The notes beneath the pieces were generated by a model that worked only from the letters and a program-made list of their open reading frames with translations, ran no database searches and had not been told where the DNA came from. The position numbers and the translations under genes were made by a program. From CAUTXO01 sp963542625 (GTDB taxonomy: Bacteria > Campylobacterota > Campylobacteria > Campylobacterales > SZUA-545), in assembly GCA_963542625.1 (NCBI GenBank), contig CAUTXO010000033.1:1-16984 (forward strand): a stretch of DNA of 16,984 bases. Direction: 5' to 3'. Shown here piece by piece: positions 1-8,337 of the stretch. Positions within the stretch are counted from its first letter, which is position 1, and the number at the start of each line of letters is the position of its first letter.

Positions 1-316
1 CCACAGCGGCGATTGTGTTTGCCGTTGGCACATTCATAACGACTATCCCGCGTTTGCTGCAAGCGTCAATATTGATGTTATCAACACCAACGCCGGCTCT
101 GATAATAAACTTTAGATTGTTTGTTTTGGCTAAAAACGCTTCATCGACGGGCGTGGAGCTCCGCGTTATAATCAGATCCGCGTCGCTAACAAAATCGCCC
201 AGCCTATCCTTTGGCTCATCGTATGCCACGACAAGATCTATGTCTTTATCGTTTCGTAATATTTCAATCCCATCATTATGGATATGATCGCACACAACAA
301 CCTTATTATTTTTCAT
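1..316 (-). CDS. serA: D-3-phosphoglycerate dehydrogenase, N-terminal part (cut by window edge)
   Basis: SerA oxidises 3-phosphoglycerate to 3-phosphohydroxypyruvate with NAD+, the first step of cytosolic L-serine synthesis. About 105 N-terminal residues are visible before the gene leaves the window. They match the substrate-binding domain of 2-hydroxyacid dehydrogenases: a KVVVCDHIHNDGIEIL start, then ADLIITRSSTPVDEAFL, then FIIRAGVGVDNINIDAC, and VMNVPTANTIAAV at the cut edge. The last two are the conserved segments ahead of the NAD-binding Rossmann domain, which lies outside the window. The ATG at 316-314 follows an AAGGAAA ribosome-binding site and overlaps the end of the upstream gene by 11 bases, so translation is probably coupled. 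It is the last visible gene of the minus-strand pheS-to-serA operon. The fold and motifs are clear; assignment to SerA rather than another 2-hydroxyacid dehydrogenase also rests on the C. jejuni-like gene order. Confidence 0.88.
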   Translation of the reverse strand, partial: MKNNKVVVCDHIHNDGIEILRNDKDIDLVVAYDEPKDRLGDFVSDADLIITRSSTPVDEAFLAKTNNLKFIIRAGVGVDNINIDACSKRGIVVMNVPTANTIAAV

Positions 317-800
317 CGTATAAATTTTCCTTTATTTGAAATGATTCGCTGTAACTGCCGTTAATGTCGTAGTCTTCTAAAATTTTGTATATTTTCTCGG
401 CTTTGATCTTTTGCTCCAAATTCACAAAAACATCATAGCCCGCGCTCGTTTGTTTGAGATCGTATGTAACGTTTTCATCTTCTAGCACCTGCTTTATGCA
501 AGAAAATTCAAACTTATCCTTATCCTTATACGCCAAAGAATAAATAATAATTTTTGCAAACAAAGGATCCAAGAGATCCCAGCTAAGCTCGTATTCATCG
601 GCTATAAGGCTTGTTTGCGTTTTTATTTTGTTTATAACTTTGATTGCGTAATTCTCGGAGATGTTTAGATCTTGCGGCTTTATGACGTAAGCCGCTTCAA
701 GTGGTGGCGTATTTATCTTGTCTGACAAAACTATCTTGACGGCAAAAAAAACAGCCGCCAAGAGCAAACTCACAGAAAAGATAAATACAAACCTTGTCAC
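306..800 (-). CDS. Membrane-anchored hypothetical protein (Cj0892c-like position)
   Basis: I do not recognise a characterised family. The 164-residue product starts with a short positive segment (MTR) and one hydrophobic stretch at about residues 4-24, which looks like an uncleaved signal anchor or a signal peptide. The remainder is hydrophilic and charged, consistent with a periplasmic domain; no catalytic motif or cysteine pair stands out. The start is GTG at 800-798, and GTGA overlaps the rpsA stop by 4 bases, which implies translational coupling. The gene sits between rpsA and serA, the same place as the uncharacterised C. jejuni Cj0892c by my recollection of that genome. The conserved position argues that it is real, but its function cannot be read from the sequence. 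Confidence 0.8.
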   Translation of the reverse strand: MTRFVFIFSVSLLLAAVFFAVKIVLSDKINTPPLEAAYVIKPQDLNISENYAIKVINKIKTQTSLIADEYELSWDLLDPLFAKIIIYSLAYKDKDKFEFSCIKQVLEDENVTYDLKQTSAGYDVFVNLEQKIKAEKIYKILEDYDINGSYSESFQIKENLYDEK

Positions 801-2491
801 CTTTTATTTTTTAAGGCATTAAACGCGTCTTTAAAGGCGTCGTTTCCCTTCTCCTCGTGATTGATTTTGTCTAGGATCTCTCTTTCTTGCTTTCTTGCAA
901 GCTTTCTAATGGATAGGCGCATTCTGTTTTTTTCTTTATCAACGGACAAAATAACAGATTCTATTTTCTCGCCAAGCGTTAGTTCTTCTAACTTTTTGTT
1001 TCCAAGATCTTCGGCTCTAATCAAACCATCTACGCTCTCGTCAAGCCTTACAAACACGCCAAAATCTTTAATATCCACAATCTCGCCGACGACGACATCG
1101 CCTATACCCCTTGAAGAAACATAGATCTCCATCGGGCTTTTTTCTAGTCTTTTCACACTAAAAGAAACACGCTCTTTGTCTCTTTCAATGCTGGCTAAAA
1201 CAAGCTCGACTTCATCGCCTATATTGTAAGTGTTCTTTGCGTTCTTGGCTTTATCCCAAGAGATCTCTTCATTTTTAATTAAGCCGTCGATGTTTCCAAC
1301 TCTCACAAAGCAGCCAAAGTCTTTAATGGAGATGATCTTGCCCTTTAAAAGGTCGCCAACCTTATGCGTTTTTGCAAACTCATCAAAAGGTTTTGGCTGA
1401 AGTTTTTTCAAGCTCACGCGCAGGCGTTGCGATTTAGGATCAAGCTCTATAACTTCAACGTCTATTTCTTGATCTAACTTCAAAAGATCGCTTGGGTGTG
1501 CTATGTCTTTATCCCAAGAAATTTCAGAAATATGCAAAAAGCCCTCTATCTCGTTTCCAAGATCCACAAAAGCGCCGTATTTTTCCATATTCGTAACATA
1601 AACTTTCACGGTATCGCCGACTTCAAGCTCATCGGCAATCGTATCCCAAGGATTTGGATTAACAGCTTTCATAGAAAGGGATAAGCGCTTTTTCTCCGCG
1701 TCGTATTTTAAGATCTTTACTTCTATTTTTTGCCCTACTTGGAAAATGCTAACGGGATTAACAGGCCCCTTGTAGCTAATCTCTGTGTAATGCACCAAGC
1801 CCTCAACGCCTTCAATCTCCACAAAAACGCCGTAACTTTTAACGGATTTAATCTCCGTTTCATACACTTTGTCTTTATTTTCTTCATCAAGCAGCTTGGA
1901 TACGGCTTCTTTTTTCTTTTTTCTATTTTCGTTGAGATAAGATTTGCGCGACAAAACTATCGAACCCTTGTCTTCTTCTACCTTAAACACCTTAGCTTCA
2001 ATAGTCTTATTGATGTAATTCGTCTTCGGCTTAAAGCCCGCAAGAGATGACGGCAAAAACATATCAATTCCATCAACATCAACCATAAAGCCGCCGTTAT
2101 TTTTCTTAGTAACAACGCCTCTTACCACTCTATCTTTTAAGGTGTCTTTGTTTTCTTCAATAAACTGCTTTGTTTTTGTCCGCTTGATTGCTTTTTTATA
2201 AGATATTTTCGGCTTTTCTGTCGTCGTGCCGGTTATTAGCACAGAGATCGTATCGCCTTTTTTAAAAAGCAACTTACCGTCTTTGTCCGTTATCTCATCT
2301 AGCCCTAGCCTACCCTCGCACTTCATACCAACATCGACCATAACGGATTCGTTATCAATCGATACTATCTTGCCATCTACAAGCTCGCCGTCTCCTTCAA
2401 CATCTTCTTTTTTTTCACCCTCATTAAACCAAGATGTAAATACCTCCTCTTCATCTCCATCTAGCTTAATATTAAGCACCTCTTTATCCAT
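797..2491 (-). CDS. rpsA: 30S ribosomal protein S1
   Basis: S1 binds mRNA leaders and helps deliver them to the 30S subunit. The 564-residue protein, close to the usual 550-570, contains six S1/OB-fold repeats at roughly residues 36-102, 121-187, 207-276, 291-363, 379-450 and 466-537. The later repeats show the typical pattern, for example VKSYGVFVEIEGVEGLVHYTEIS, MEKYGAFVDL with GFLHISEISWD, IKDFGCFVRV and IKDFGVFVRL. The first two repeats are more divergent, as is normal for the ribosome-docking end of S1. The ATG at 2491 has a purine-rich AAAGGTTTAGG upstream. It lies 35 bases after ispH and overlaps the next gene by 4 bases. The gene is more AT-rich than its neighbours, and its 1741-2220 stretch has no GATC, although that motif is common elsewhere in the window. 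A highly expressed gene with constrained codons would explain this. Confidence 0.96.
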   Translation of the reverse strand: MDKEVLNIKLDGDEEEVFTSWFNEGEKKEDVEGDGELVDGKIVSIDNESVMVDVGMKCEGRLGLDEITDKDGKLLFKKGDTISVLITGTTTEKPKISYKKAIKRTKTKQFIEENKDTLKDRVVRGVVTKKNNGGFMVDVDGIDMFLPSSLAGFKPKTNYINKTIEAKVFKVEEDKGSIVLSRKSYLNENRKKKKEAVSKLLDEENKDKVYETEIKSVKSYGVFVEIEGVEGLVHYTEISYKGPVNPVSIFQVGQKIEVKILKYDAEKKRLSLSMKAVNPNPWDTIADELEVGDTVKVYVTNMEKYGAFVDLGNEIEGFLHISEISWDKDIAHPSDLLKLDQEIDVEVIELDPKSQRLRVSLKKLQPKPFDEFAKTHKVGDLLKGKIISIKDFGCFVRVGNIDGLIKNEEISWDKAKNAKNTYNIGDEVELVLASIERDKERVSFSVKRLEKSPMEIYVSSRGIGDVVVGEIVDIKDFGVFVRLDESVDGLIRAEDLGNKKLEELTLGEKIESVILSVDKEKNRMRLSIRKLARKQEREILDKINHEEKGNDAFKDAFNALKNKR

Positions 2492-2526
2492 TTGCCTAAA
2501 CCTTTGAAAAAATTTTTTAATTGTAG

Positions 2527-3345
2527 TTAAATTTGCCTTATGGATCTAGCCACCGCGTCTATTATCCAATCGGGTGTAGAGGCTCCGGCGCTAATGCCAC
2601 AAAGCTTTTTGCCGCTAAACCAAGACAGATCCAAGTCCGTTTCATCTTCCACCAAATAACTATCCGCGCAATGTTTTTGCGCGATTGTTAAAAGCTGCTT
2701 TGTGTTCGATGAATTTTTGCCGCCTACGATGATGACGATATCCACTTTGCGCGCAAGCTCATCAATGGCTTCTTGATTTTCAAACGTAGCATTGCAAATG
2801 GTGTTAAAGATCCGCACTTCGCGGTAATTTCTAATCAAATAATCCGCGATTTTTGAAAAATTTTCTACCTTTTTTGTCGTTTGAGAAATGAGCGCAACCT
2901 TAGCCCTGAGCTTTAAATCCCTTAGATCTTCTTCACTACTAACCACAAATGCACTCGTGGCATAGCTTTTCACGCCCCGCACTTCTGGGTGCGTCTCATC
3001 GCCAAAGATGACAATATCATAGCCCTCAAGGCTCATTTTTGCCGTGATCTCTTGCGGCTTGGTAACAAAGGGGCAGGTCGCGTCAATGAAATTAAACTTG
3101 TTTTTTTGCAAGTATTCTTTCTTTTCCTTTTCTATTCCGTGCGTTCTGATGATGACTTTTTGCCCCTTTAGCTTGGCAAGATCTTCTTCAATGCCGACGT
3201 TAAAATCCGCTTTCAAGCGGTTCGTTTCTTTTGGATTGTGTATCAAAGGTCCTAGCGTAAAGGAGTTTTTGTTTGCTTCAGCAAGCTTAATGGCGCGCTT
3301 AACGCCAAAGCAAAAGCCGTATTTTTCCGCCAAGATCACTTCCAT
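2527..3345 (-). CDS. ispH: 4-hydroxy-3-methylbut-2-enyl diphosphate reductase
   Basis: IspH (LytB) is the last enzyme of the MEP pathway. It reduces HMBPP to IPP and DMAPP with a 4Fe-4S cluster, supplying quinones and undecaprenyl phosphate. The 272-residue protein has the three conserved cluster cysteines at C12 (YGFCFGV), C91 (DATCPFV) and C184 (NTICNAT), the substrate-binding histidines H36 (LIHNP), H69 (RTHGI) and H119, and the catalytic glutamate E121 in THPEV. A SAGASTP loop lies near 252-258. Length and motifs are standard. The start overlaps the aroA stop by 10 bases, so translation is probably coupled. In this order (aroA, ispH, rpsA) the arrangement is typical of Campylobacter and related genera. 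Confidence 0.97.
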   Translation of the reverse strand: MEVILAEKYGFCFGVKRAIKLAEANKNSFTLGPLIHNPKETNRLKADFNVGIEEDLAKLKGQKVIIRTHGIEKEKKEYLQKNKFNFIDATCPFVTKPQEITAKMSLEGYDIVIFGDETHPEVRGVKSYATSAFVVSSEEDLRDLKLRAKVALISQTTKKVENFSKIADYLIRNYREVRIFNTICNATFENQEAIDELARKVDIVIIVGGKNSSNTKQLLTIAQKHCADSYLVEDETDLDLSWFSGKKLCGISAGASTPDWIIDAVARSIRQI

Positions 3346-4619
3346 ATAATATTGCCCCCAAGATCTTGCAAGATCTTAAAAAACGTTGGAAAGGACGTTT
3401 TGAAGCTCGTTTCATCATCAATGCTAAGCCCTGGCGTGTAAAACCCGGCAATGGCAAAGCTCATCACGATCCTATGGTCGCCATAAGATCTCACATCGCC
3501 CGCGCTAAATTCGCCACCCGTTACGCTAAAGCCGTCTGCGCTAGCGCTAGCGCTAATGCCGCAAGCGTTTAGGTTGGAGACAATCGCCGCAATTCTGTCG
3601 CTTTCTTTTACTCTTAGCTCGGCGGCGTTTTTAACGGTGCTTTTCCCTTTTGCAAAGGCAAAGGCAACCGCAAGCGCTGGAATCTCATCGATAAGCCAAG
3701 AAATATCATCCTCTACGCAAACGCCGGACAAATCCGCGCCGCAAACGGTAATGTCGCCAATTGGCTCAACAAAGCCCGCGCGCTCATCGTAAGTTATCTT
3801 TGCGCCCATTGCTTCTAAGATCTCAAAAGCTTTTATGCGCGTTTTATTTAGGCTAACGCCGGCTAGCTTTACTTTGGCGCCTGGTTTTACCGCCGCTAGC
3901 ACGGCAAAGAAAAACGCCGACGAAGGATCTGCTGGTATTGTTATATCCAAAGGCTTTAGTGGCACGGCTAGCGGGGTTATTTTTATCTTTTCCCCAAGAT
4001 CTAGCCCCGCGCCCATCGCTAGGAGCATTCGCTCTGTGTGATCGCGGCTAAGGCTAGGCTCTTTAAAGTAGCAAACGCCATTAGCAAAAAGCCCGGCAAG
4101 AATAAGGCAAGTTTTAACCTGCGCGGACGAAACGGAGCTTTCATAATCAAAGCCCGCAAGATCCGCGCCACGTATGACAATCGGCGCAAGGTTATTGCCC
4201 TGCCTTGCTTTTATGTCCGCGCCGATGGCGTTTAGCGGCTCTATCACGCGCTTCATCGGTCTTGCATTTAAATATTCATCGCCGCTTAGCACAAACTGCC
4301 CGCGCGCGCTGGCTAAAAGCCCGCAAAATATACGCATCGACGTGCCCGAATTTCCACAATAAAGCACATCCGCTGGCTCAGAAATAACGCTTGGCGGGGT
4401 AATGTTTAGCACGCCATCTTCACAAGAAACGCGCGCGCCTAGCTTTTGCACAATTTCCAAAGAATGCAGGCAATCCTGCGAGCGCAAAAAATTGCGCGCG
4501 TGCGATGGCTTGTTGCTAAGCAAGGAAAAAATCGCAAAACGATGAGAAATAGACTTATCGCCCGGCAAATTGCTTATCGTGGCATCTACGCTCTCCGCGC
4601 TTTTACCAAAGGTTATCAT
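3336..4619 (-). CDS. aroA: 3-phosphoshikimate 1-carboxyvinyltransferase (EPSP synthase)
   Basis: AroA transfers enolpyruvyl from PEP to shikimate 3-phosphate, the sixth step of the shikimate pathway in the cytosol. The 427-residue protein has the expected landmarks: PGDKSISHR at about 19-27 (substrate-binding lysine), CGNSGTSMR at 88-96 (PEP loop), SSAQVK at 164-169, SRDHTERM at 191-198, the catalytic aspartate in IDEIPALA at 310-317, KESDR at 338-342 and YGDHRIVMS at 379-387. Length fits the family. The start ATG overlaps the pheT stop in an ATGA, so it is coupled to pheT. Codons for GISASASADG contain a 6-base GCGCTA unit three times at 3538-3555, where any copy-number change would stay in frame. 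Confidence 0.97.
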   Translation of the reverse strand: MITFGKSAESVDATISNLPGDKSISHRFAIFSLLSNKPSHARNFLRSQDCLHSLEIVQKLGARVSCEDGVLNITPPSVISEPADVLYCGNSGTSMRIFCGLLASARGQFVLSGDEYLNARPMKRVIEPLNAIGADIKARQGNNLAPIVIRGADLAGFDYESSVSSAQVKTCLILAGLFANGVCYFKEPSLSRDHTERMLLAMGAGLDLGEKIKITPLAVPLKPLDITIPADPSSAFFFAVLAAVKPGAKVKLAGVSLNKTRIKAFEILEAMGAKITYDERAGFVEPIGDITVCGADLSGVCVEDDISWLIDEIPALAVAFAFAKGKSTVKNAAELRVKESDRIAAIVSNLNACGISASASADGFSVTGGEFSAGDVRSYGDHRIVMSFAIAGFYTPGLSIDDETSFKTSFPTFFKILQDLGGNIIWK

Positions 4620-6901
4620 CTAAGCTCTGCCTTAAATTCCGCCCGCAAAAGCTCAACGACCCTATTCACAGACGCGTTTATCTCTTCTTCTTCAAGCGTG
4701 CTTTCAAAGGACTGCAAAATGAGCCTAATGGTAAGGCTTTTTGAGTTTTTTAGGCTCGCGTCTTTATACGTTGCCACTGGCGAAAAGCTCGTTAAATACT
4801 TCACGTTTTGCACTTGCAAAAAGGCTTTTATCTCAGAATACGCAATCTCGTCCGCAACAACCAAACTAAGATCTCTTTTAACGGCTTGGTATTTTGAATG
4901 CGGCGCGGCTTTAAACGCCCTTGGCGCTAACGCTTTTAGATCCACTTCGCACAAAAACACAGGCGGGAGCTCAAGATCTGCGCGCACTTGCGGGCTTAGT
5001 TTATACGCGCCGCCTGCTTCCTTGCCGGCAATCATTATCTTTGCGCTTTGCCCAGCTTGCTCTATGGCGCGGGGCGTTTTGTTTTCTACCAAATCAAAAT
5101 CGCCGATGATCCCAAGCAACTTGGCGGTAAATGACGCAAAATCTTCGTCCTTGCTGCAAGACAAAACCGCTAGGCGCTTTTCATTTTCGCCGCTTGCGGT
5201 AAAAACATCGCCAAGCTCAAAGAGCAAAACGCTTTCTTTTTGCTTGTTTAGGTTGAGCCGGCAAACGTCAAGCAAGCCAAGCGCTAAGGTCGTTCGCAAG
5301 GTGTTTAGCTCAGACGTTATAGGGTTTAGCAAATCGCTAGCTTCATTAACGGTGGCAAAGCCGTATTTAACAAGCCGCGCCCTGTCCGCAAAGGCAAAGG
5401 TTACGCACTCGCTAGCCCCGCGCGCTTGCGCCTTTCTTGCTATGGATCTTTGGAGTTTATACGCCGCGTAGGCTACGTCAGCATTTCTAATCTCCACTAG
5501 ATCTAAGGGCTTTTCTGGCAAATTATCAATGCCGCGCATTCGCAAAACTTCTTCTGCTAGATCCCACGCGGTGGCAACGTCGCTTCTAAATTCTGGAATA
5601 TTCACGCGCAAGAAGTTCTGCTCAGGCAAAGCCAGCACTTCAAAGCCTAGCGCGCGCAAGATCTCTGTGATTTTGTTTTGCCCGATGTCCTCGCCTATTA
5701 TTTTAGAAATTTCATCAATGCAAAGCTCGACGGATCTTTGACCCGCGCGGTAATCGTTGCCTATGTTTTCATTGTAAAGGTAAAAGCCATCAGAGCTTGC
5801 CGCCGCTTCTTTTTGCACGTAATTTATGCCTAGGAGCAAATCGGGCTCGCTCCCGCGTGAAGTGTTGTAATAATACGGGCTCGTTTTTAATCTCTTGCTA
5901 TGCACCGCGCTGCAAAGCTTTTTTGGATCTTCATAGCTTGCTTTGACGACTATTTCTCTTGAGTTTTCATTAAAAGCTGAATACGAGCGGATCCCGTTTT
6001 GCGCTAGGATCTTGTCGTTTGCGTAGCACACGTCTATTCCGTCTTCTTTTTTCAAGGCTAGCTGAACTTTTTGCGTTGCGTCACACTCAAGGGCGTCAAA
6101 AACCACGCCCGTTGCAAGGCTTGCGTATTTGATGAGCCCGTCGATGGCGTTTGAATACTCCTGCCCTGATAGCGCCAAACGCAAGCGGTGCTTTAGTGAC
6201 ACCCCAAAGCAAGACGCCGTCATCAGCGTAAAAAGGTTTTTTGACGTTATATCGTTTGAAGTTTTCAAAGCTAGCACCCGGCCTATCCCCATTGACGATG
6301 AATGCTTCTCCTGCACGCTAAGATCCCTTGCCTTAAGCGCCAAGCCAAGCGCCGCGCCAAGCTCACGCGCCATACCATAAATACTTAAGCAATCGCCGCG
6401 GTTTGGCGTGAGCTCTACTTCTATCATCTCATCAAAAAGCACGCCGTAAGATCTTAGCTCCTTGCCTAAAACCAGCTTGCCAATGCTCTCGTCAAGCTCT
6501 AAGATCCCATCATTTAGCTTTGGCAAGCCAAGCTCAGCGCTTGAGCAAATCATACCGTTGCTTTCTACGCCCCTAAGCTTAGCGGGCTTAATTTCTAAGC
6601 CGTCCGGTAGCACCGCGCCCACAAGGCTAACCGCCACAAACTGCCCCGCCGCCACGTTTTTTGCCCCGCATACGATCTGTAAGGTCTGGCTCCCCACATC
6701 AACCAAACAAACGGACAGTTTATCCGCGTCAGGGTGCGCCTGCTTTGATTTCACAAAGCCCACGACCACGTTTTTATCCACGTCGTATTTTTTCTGCGCG
6801 GCGACTTCGTGCCCGATGGCATTAAGCCGCGCCACAATTTGCGCCGCACTAAGCACACTCACGTCCAAAAACTCCTGCAACCATTCTTTTAAAATTATCA
6901 T
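4616..6901 (-). CDS. pheT: Phenylalanine--tRNA ligase beta subunit
   Basis: PheT pairs with PheS in an alpha2-beta2 enzyme that charges tRNA-Phe; the beta chain carries tRNA-binding and editing domains. The 761-residue protein has a tRNA-binding OB domain at about 39-150 (AHPDADKLSVCLVDVG, then CGAKNV and NGMICSSAELGL), a B3/B4 editing domain beginning near ELTPNRGDCLSIYGMARELG, a B5 domain around IDEISKIIGEDIG to FRSDVATAWDLAEEVLRMRG, and a C-terminal anticodon-binding FDX-ACB domain from about 667 (SKYQAVKRDLSLVV) to the end. Slightly shorter than the E. coli chain (795) but complete. It starts 8 bases after pheS and ends overlapping aroA by 4 bases. Confidence 0.96.
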   Translation of the reverse strand: MIILKEWLQEFLDVSVLSAAQIVARLNAIGHEVAAQKKYDVDKNVVVGFVKSKQAHPDADKLSVCLVDVGSQTLQIVCGAKNVAAGQFVAVSLVGAVLPDGLEIKPAKLRGVESNGMICSSAELGLPKLNDGILELDESIGKLVLGKELRSYGVLFDEMIEVELTPNRGDCLSIYGMARELGAALGLALKARDLSVQEKHSSSMGIGRVLALKTSNDITSKNLFTLMTASCFGVSLKHRLRLALSGQEYSNAIDGLIKYASLATGVVFDALECDATQKVQLALKKEDGIDVCYANDKILAQNGIRSYSAFNENSREIVVKASYEDPKKLCSAVHSKRLKTSPYYYNTSRGSEPDLLLGINYVQKEAAASSDGFYLYNENIGNDYRAGQRSVELCIDEISKIIGEDIGQNKITEILRALGFEVLALPEQNFLRVNIPEFRSDVATAWDLAEEVLRMRGIDNLPEKPLDLVEIRNADVAYAAYKLQRSIARKAQARGASECVTFAFADRARLVKYGFATVNEASDLLNPITSELNTLRTTLALGLLDVCRLNLNKQKESVLLFELGDVFTASGENEKRLAVLSCSKDEDFASFTAKLLGIIGDFDLVENKTPRAIEQAGQSAKIMIAGKEAGGAYKLSPQVRADLELPPVFLCEVDLKALAPRAFKAAPHSKYQAVKRDLSLVVADEIAYSEIKAFLQVQNVKYLTSFSPVATYKDASLKNSKSLTIRLILQSFESTLEEEEINASVNRVVELLRAEFKAELR

Positions 6902-6909
6902 TTTGCCCT

Positions 6910-7896
6910 CTAACTAAATTGTCCTAATAGATCTAAGTCGCACTCAAACAGCGCACGCAAGTCGGAGATCCCAAATTTTAACATCGCAAAGCGCTCCACG
7001 CCAAGCCCAAAGGCATAGCCGCTTTTTTTCTCGTAGCCAACCGCCTTAAATACATTAGGATCTACCACGCCACAGCCAAGAACTTCTAACCAACCCGTAT
7101 GAGAACACACACGGCAGCCATCGCCGTGGCAAAAAATACAGCTAATGTCCGCTTCGGCGCTTGGCTCGGTGAATGGGAAAAAGCTCGGGCGGAAGCGCAC
7201 GCGCACGTCGCCAAAGAAATGCCGCAAAAAATCCTGCAAGATAAACTTTAAATTTGCAAAAGAAACCTTGCCCTCATCATCAACCACCAAGCCTTCTACC
7301 TGATGGAACATCGGCGTGTGCGTAAGGTCGTAATCGCGCCTAAACACAGCGCCCGGCGCAATGATTTTAAGCGGCGGCTTTTGAGATAGCATTGTGCGGA
7401 TCTGTATGGGCGAAGTCTGCGTGCGCAAAAGCTTTCCACCTTGCAAATAGAACGTATCCTGCATCTCCCGCGCGGGGTGATACTCTGGCAAATTCAGGGC
7501 TTCAAAATTATGGAATTCGTCTTCTATGAGCGGCCCGTCTTTAATGGCAAAATTCATACCGTAAAAGTAGTCTATAATCTCTTCAAGCGCAATGTTTATC
7601 GGGTGCAAAGATCCTTGAGAATGCTTAAAAACAGCGGAAACATCTATGCGCTCAGCTTTAATTTCTGCTTCAATCGCCGCCGCTTCAAGAGAGAGCTTTT
7701 TTGAGCCAATGGCGTCAAAAATTTCTTGCTTTTCTTTGTTTAGATCTGCGGCGTAATGCTTTTTCTGCTCGGCTTGGAGCCCTTTTAGCGTCTCAAATTT
7801 TTGCGCAAAATACCCTTTCTTGCCAAAAAACTCCTGACGCAAAAGCTCAAGCTCGTCCAAACTCTGCGCGGAATTAATCCTTTTGATAGCGTCCAT
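6910..7896 (-). CDS. pheS: Phenylalanine--tRNA ligase alpha subunit
   Basis: PheS is the catalytic class II subunit of phenylalanyl-tRNA synthetase. The 328-residue protein has an N-terminal coiled-coil arm (about 1-85), then the catalytic core: GSLHPIN near 95, MQDTFYL near 145, RTQTSPIQIRTM at 158-169, the FRRDYDLTHTPMFHQVEG motif 2 region at 185-202, and motif 3 GLGVERFAMLKFG at 297-309. Four cysteines at 253, 256, 261 and 264 (CIFC..GCRVC) are the usual insertion of bacterial PheS. The ATG at 7896 follows a GGGAAG ribosome-binding site. This is the first gene of the minus-strand operon and is divergent from hinT. Confidence 0.97.
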   Translation of the reverse strand: MDAIKRINSAQSLDELELLRQEFFGKKGYFAQKFETLKGLQAEQKKHYAADLNKEKQEIFDAIGSKKLSLEAAAIEAEIKAERIDVSAVFKHSQGSLHPINIALEEIIDYFYGMNFAIKDGPLIEDEFHNFEALNLPEYHPAREMQDTFYLQGGKLLRTQTSPIQIRTMLSQKPPLKIIAPGAVFRRDYDLTHTPMFHQVEGLVVDDEGKVSFANLKFILQDFLRHFFGDVRVRFRPSFFPFTEPSAEADISCIFCHGDGCRVCSHTGWLEVLGCGVVDPNVFKAVGYEKKSGYAFGLGVERFAMLKFGISDLRALFECDLDLLGQFS

Positions 7897-7932
7897 TGCA
7901 AACTTCCCAAGATGTAAAATAAAAAGGTTTTA

Positions 7933-7941
7933 TGGTATCAT
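7933..7941 (+). promoter_or_regulatory. Candidate extended -10 promoter for hinT
   Basis: The plus strand reads TGGTATCAT, an extended -10 (TGn followed by TATCAT). Transcription starting near 7948 would leave a leader of about 29 bases to the TTG start at 7977. It lies in the 80-base gap between divergent pheS and hinT. Confidence 0.45.
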
Positions 7942-7942
7942 A
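7937..7942 (-). promoter_or_regulatory. Candidate -10 box for the pheS operon
   Basis: On the minus strand the bases read TATGAT, one mismatch from TATAAT. A start about 7 bases downstream would give a leader of roughly 32 bases before the pheS ATG. No clear -35 is seen, which is usual in this group. The box shares bases with the hinT -10 box on the other strand. Confidence 0.45.
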
Positions 7943-7976
7943 TTTTCCATTTCAACTTTTACCAAAAGGACAGGCT

Positions 7977-8333
7977 TTGAAAACGATCTTTAAACAAATC
8001 ATAGACGGCGAAATCCCCTGCAACAAGATCTACGAAGACGAAACCACGCTCGCTTTTCACGACATCGACCCGCAAGCGCCTATACATATATTAGTAATCC
8101 CAAAAAATGAAGTTAGAAACATTCAAGAAGCAAGCGCGGACACAGTGGCAAACTGCCTAAACGCCATCAAACAAGTAGCCACTAAGCTTGGGCTAGATAA
8201 AAGCGGCTACCGCGTCATTAGCAATTGCGGCAAGGACGCCGGGCAAGAAGTGGAGCACCTGCACTTCCACATTTTAGGCGGCACAAAGCTCGGGCACATT
8301 CACCACAAAGACACGACGAAAGAAAATATGTAG
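7977..8333 (+). CDS. hinT: HIT family nucleotide-binding protein (HinT-like), TTG start
   Basis: HIT proteins of the HinT branch hydrolyse purine nucleoside phosphoramidates and related AMP-lysine conjugates. The 118-residue product shows the family from its first residues (KTIFKQIIDGEIPCNKIYED), FHDIDPQAPIHILVIPK in the middle, and the signature HLHFHILGG, with the histidine triad at H94, H96 and H98 and the upstream NCGKDAGQEV loop. I chose TTG at 7977-7979 because AAAAGGA lies six bases before it and homology begins exactly there. The longer reading from ATG 7932 adds 15 residues (VSYFPFQLLPKGQA) that overlap the predicted promoter and do not look like the family. It corresponds in position to C. 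jejuni Cj0898, divergent from pheS. The stop codon TAG at 8331 is itself part of an AGATCT. Confidence 0.88.
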   Translation: MKTIFKQIIDGEIPCNKIYEDETTLAFHDIDPQAPIHILVIPKNEVRNIQEASADTVANCLNAIKQVATKLGLDKSGYRVISNCGKDAGQEVEHLHFHILGGTKLGHIHHKDTTKENM

Positions 8334-8337
8334 ATCT

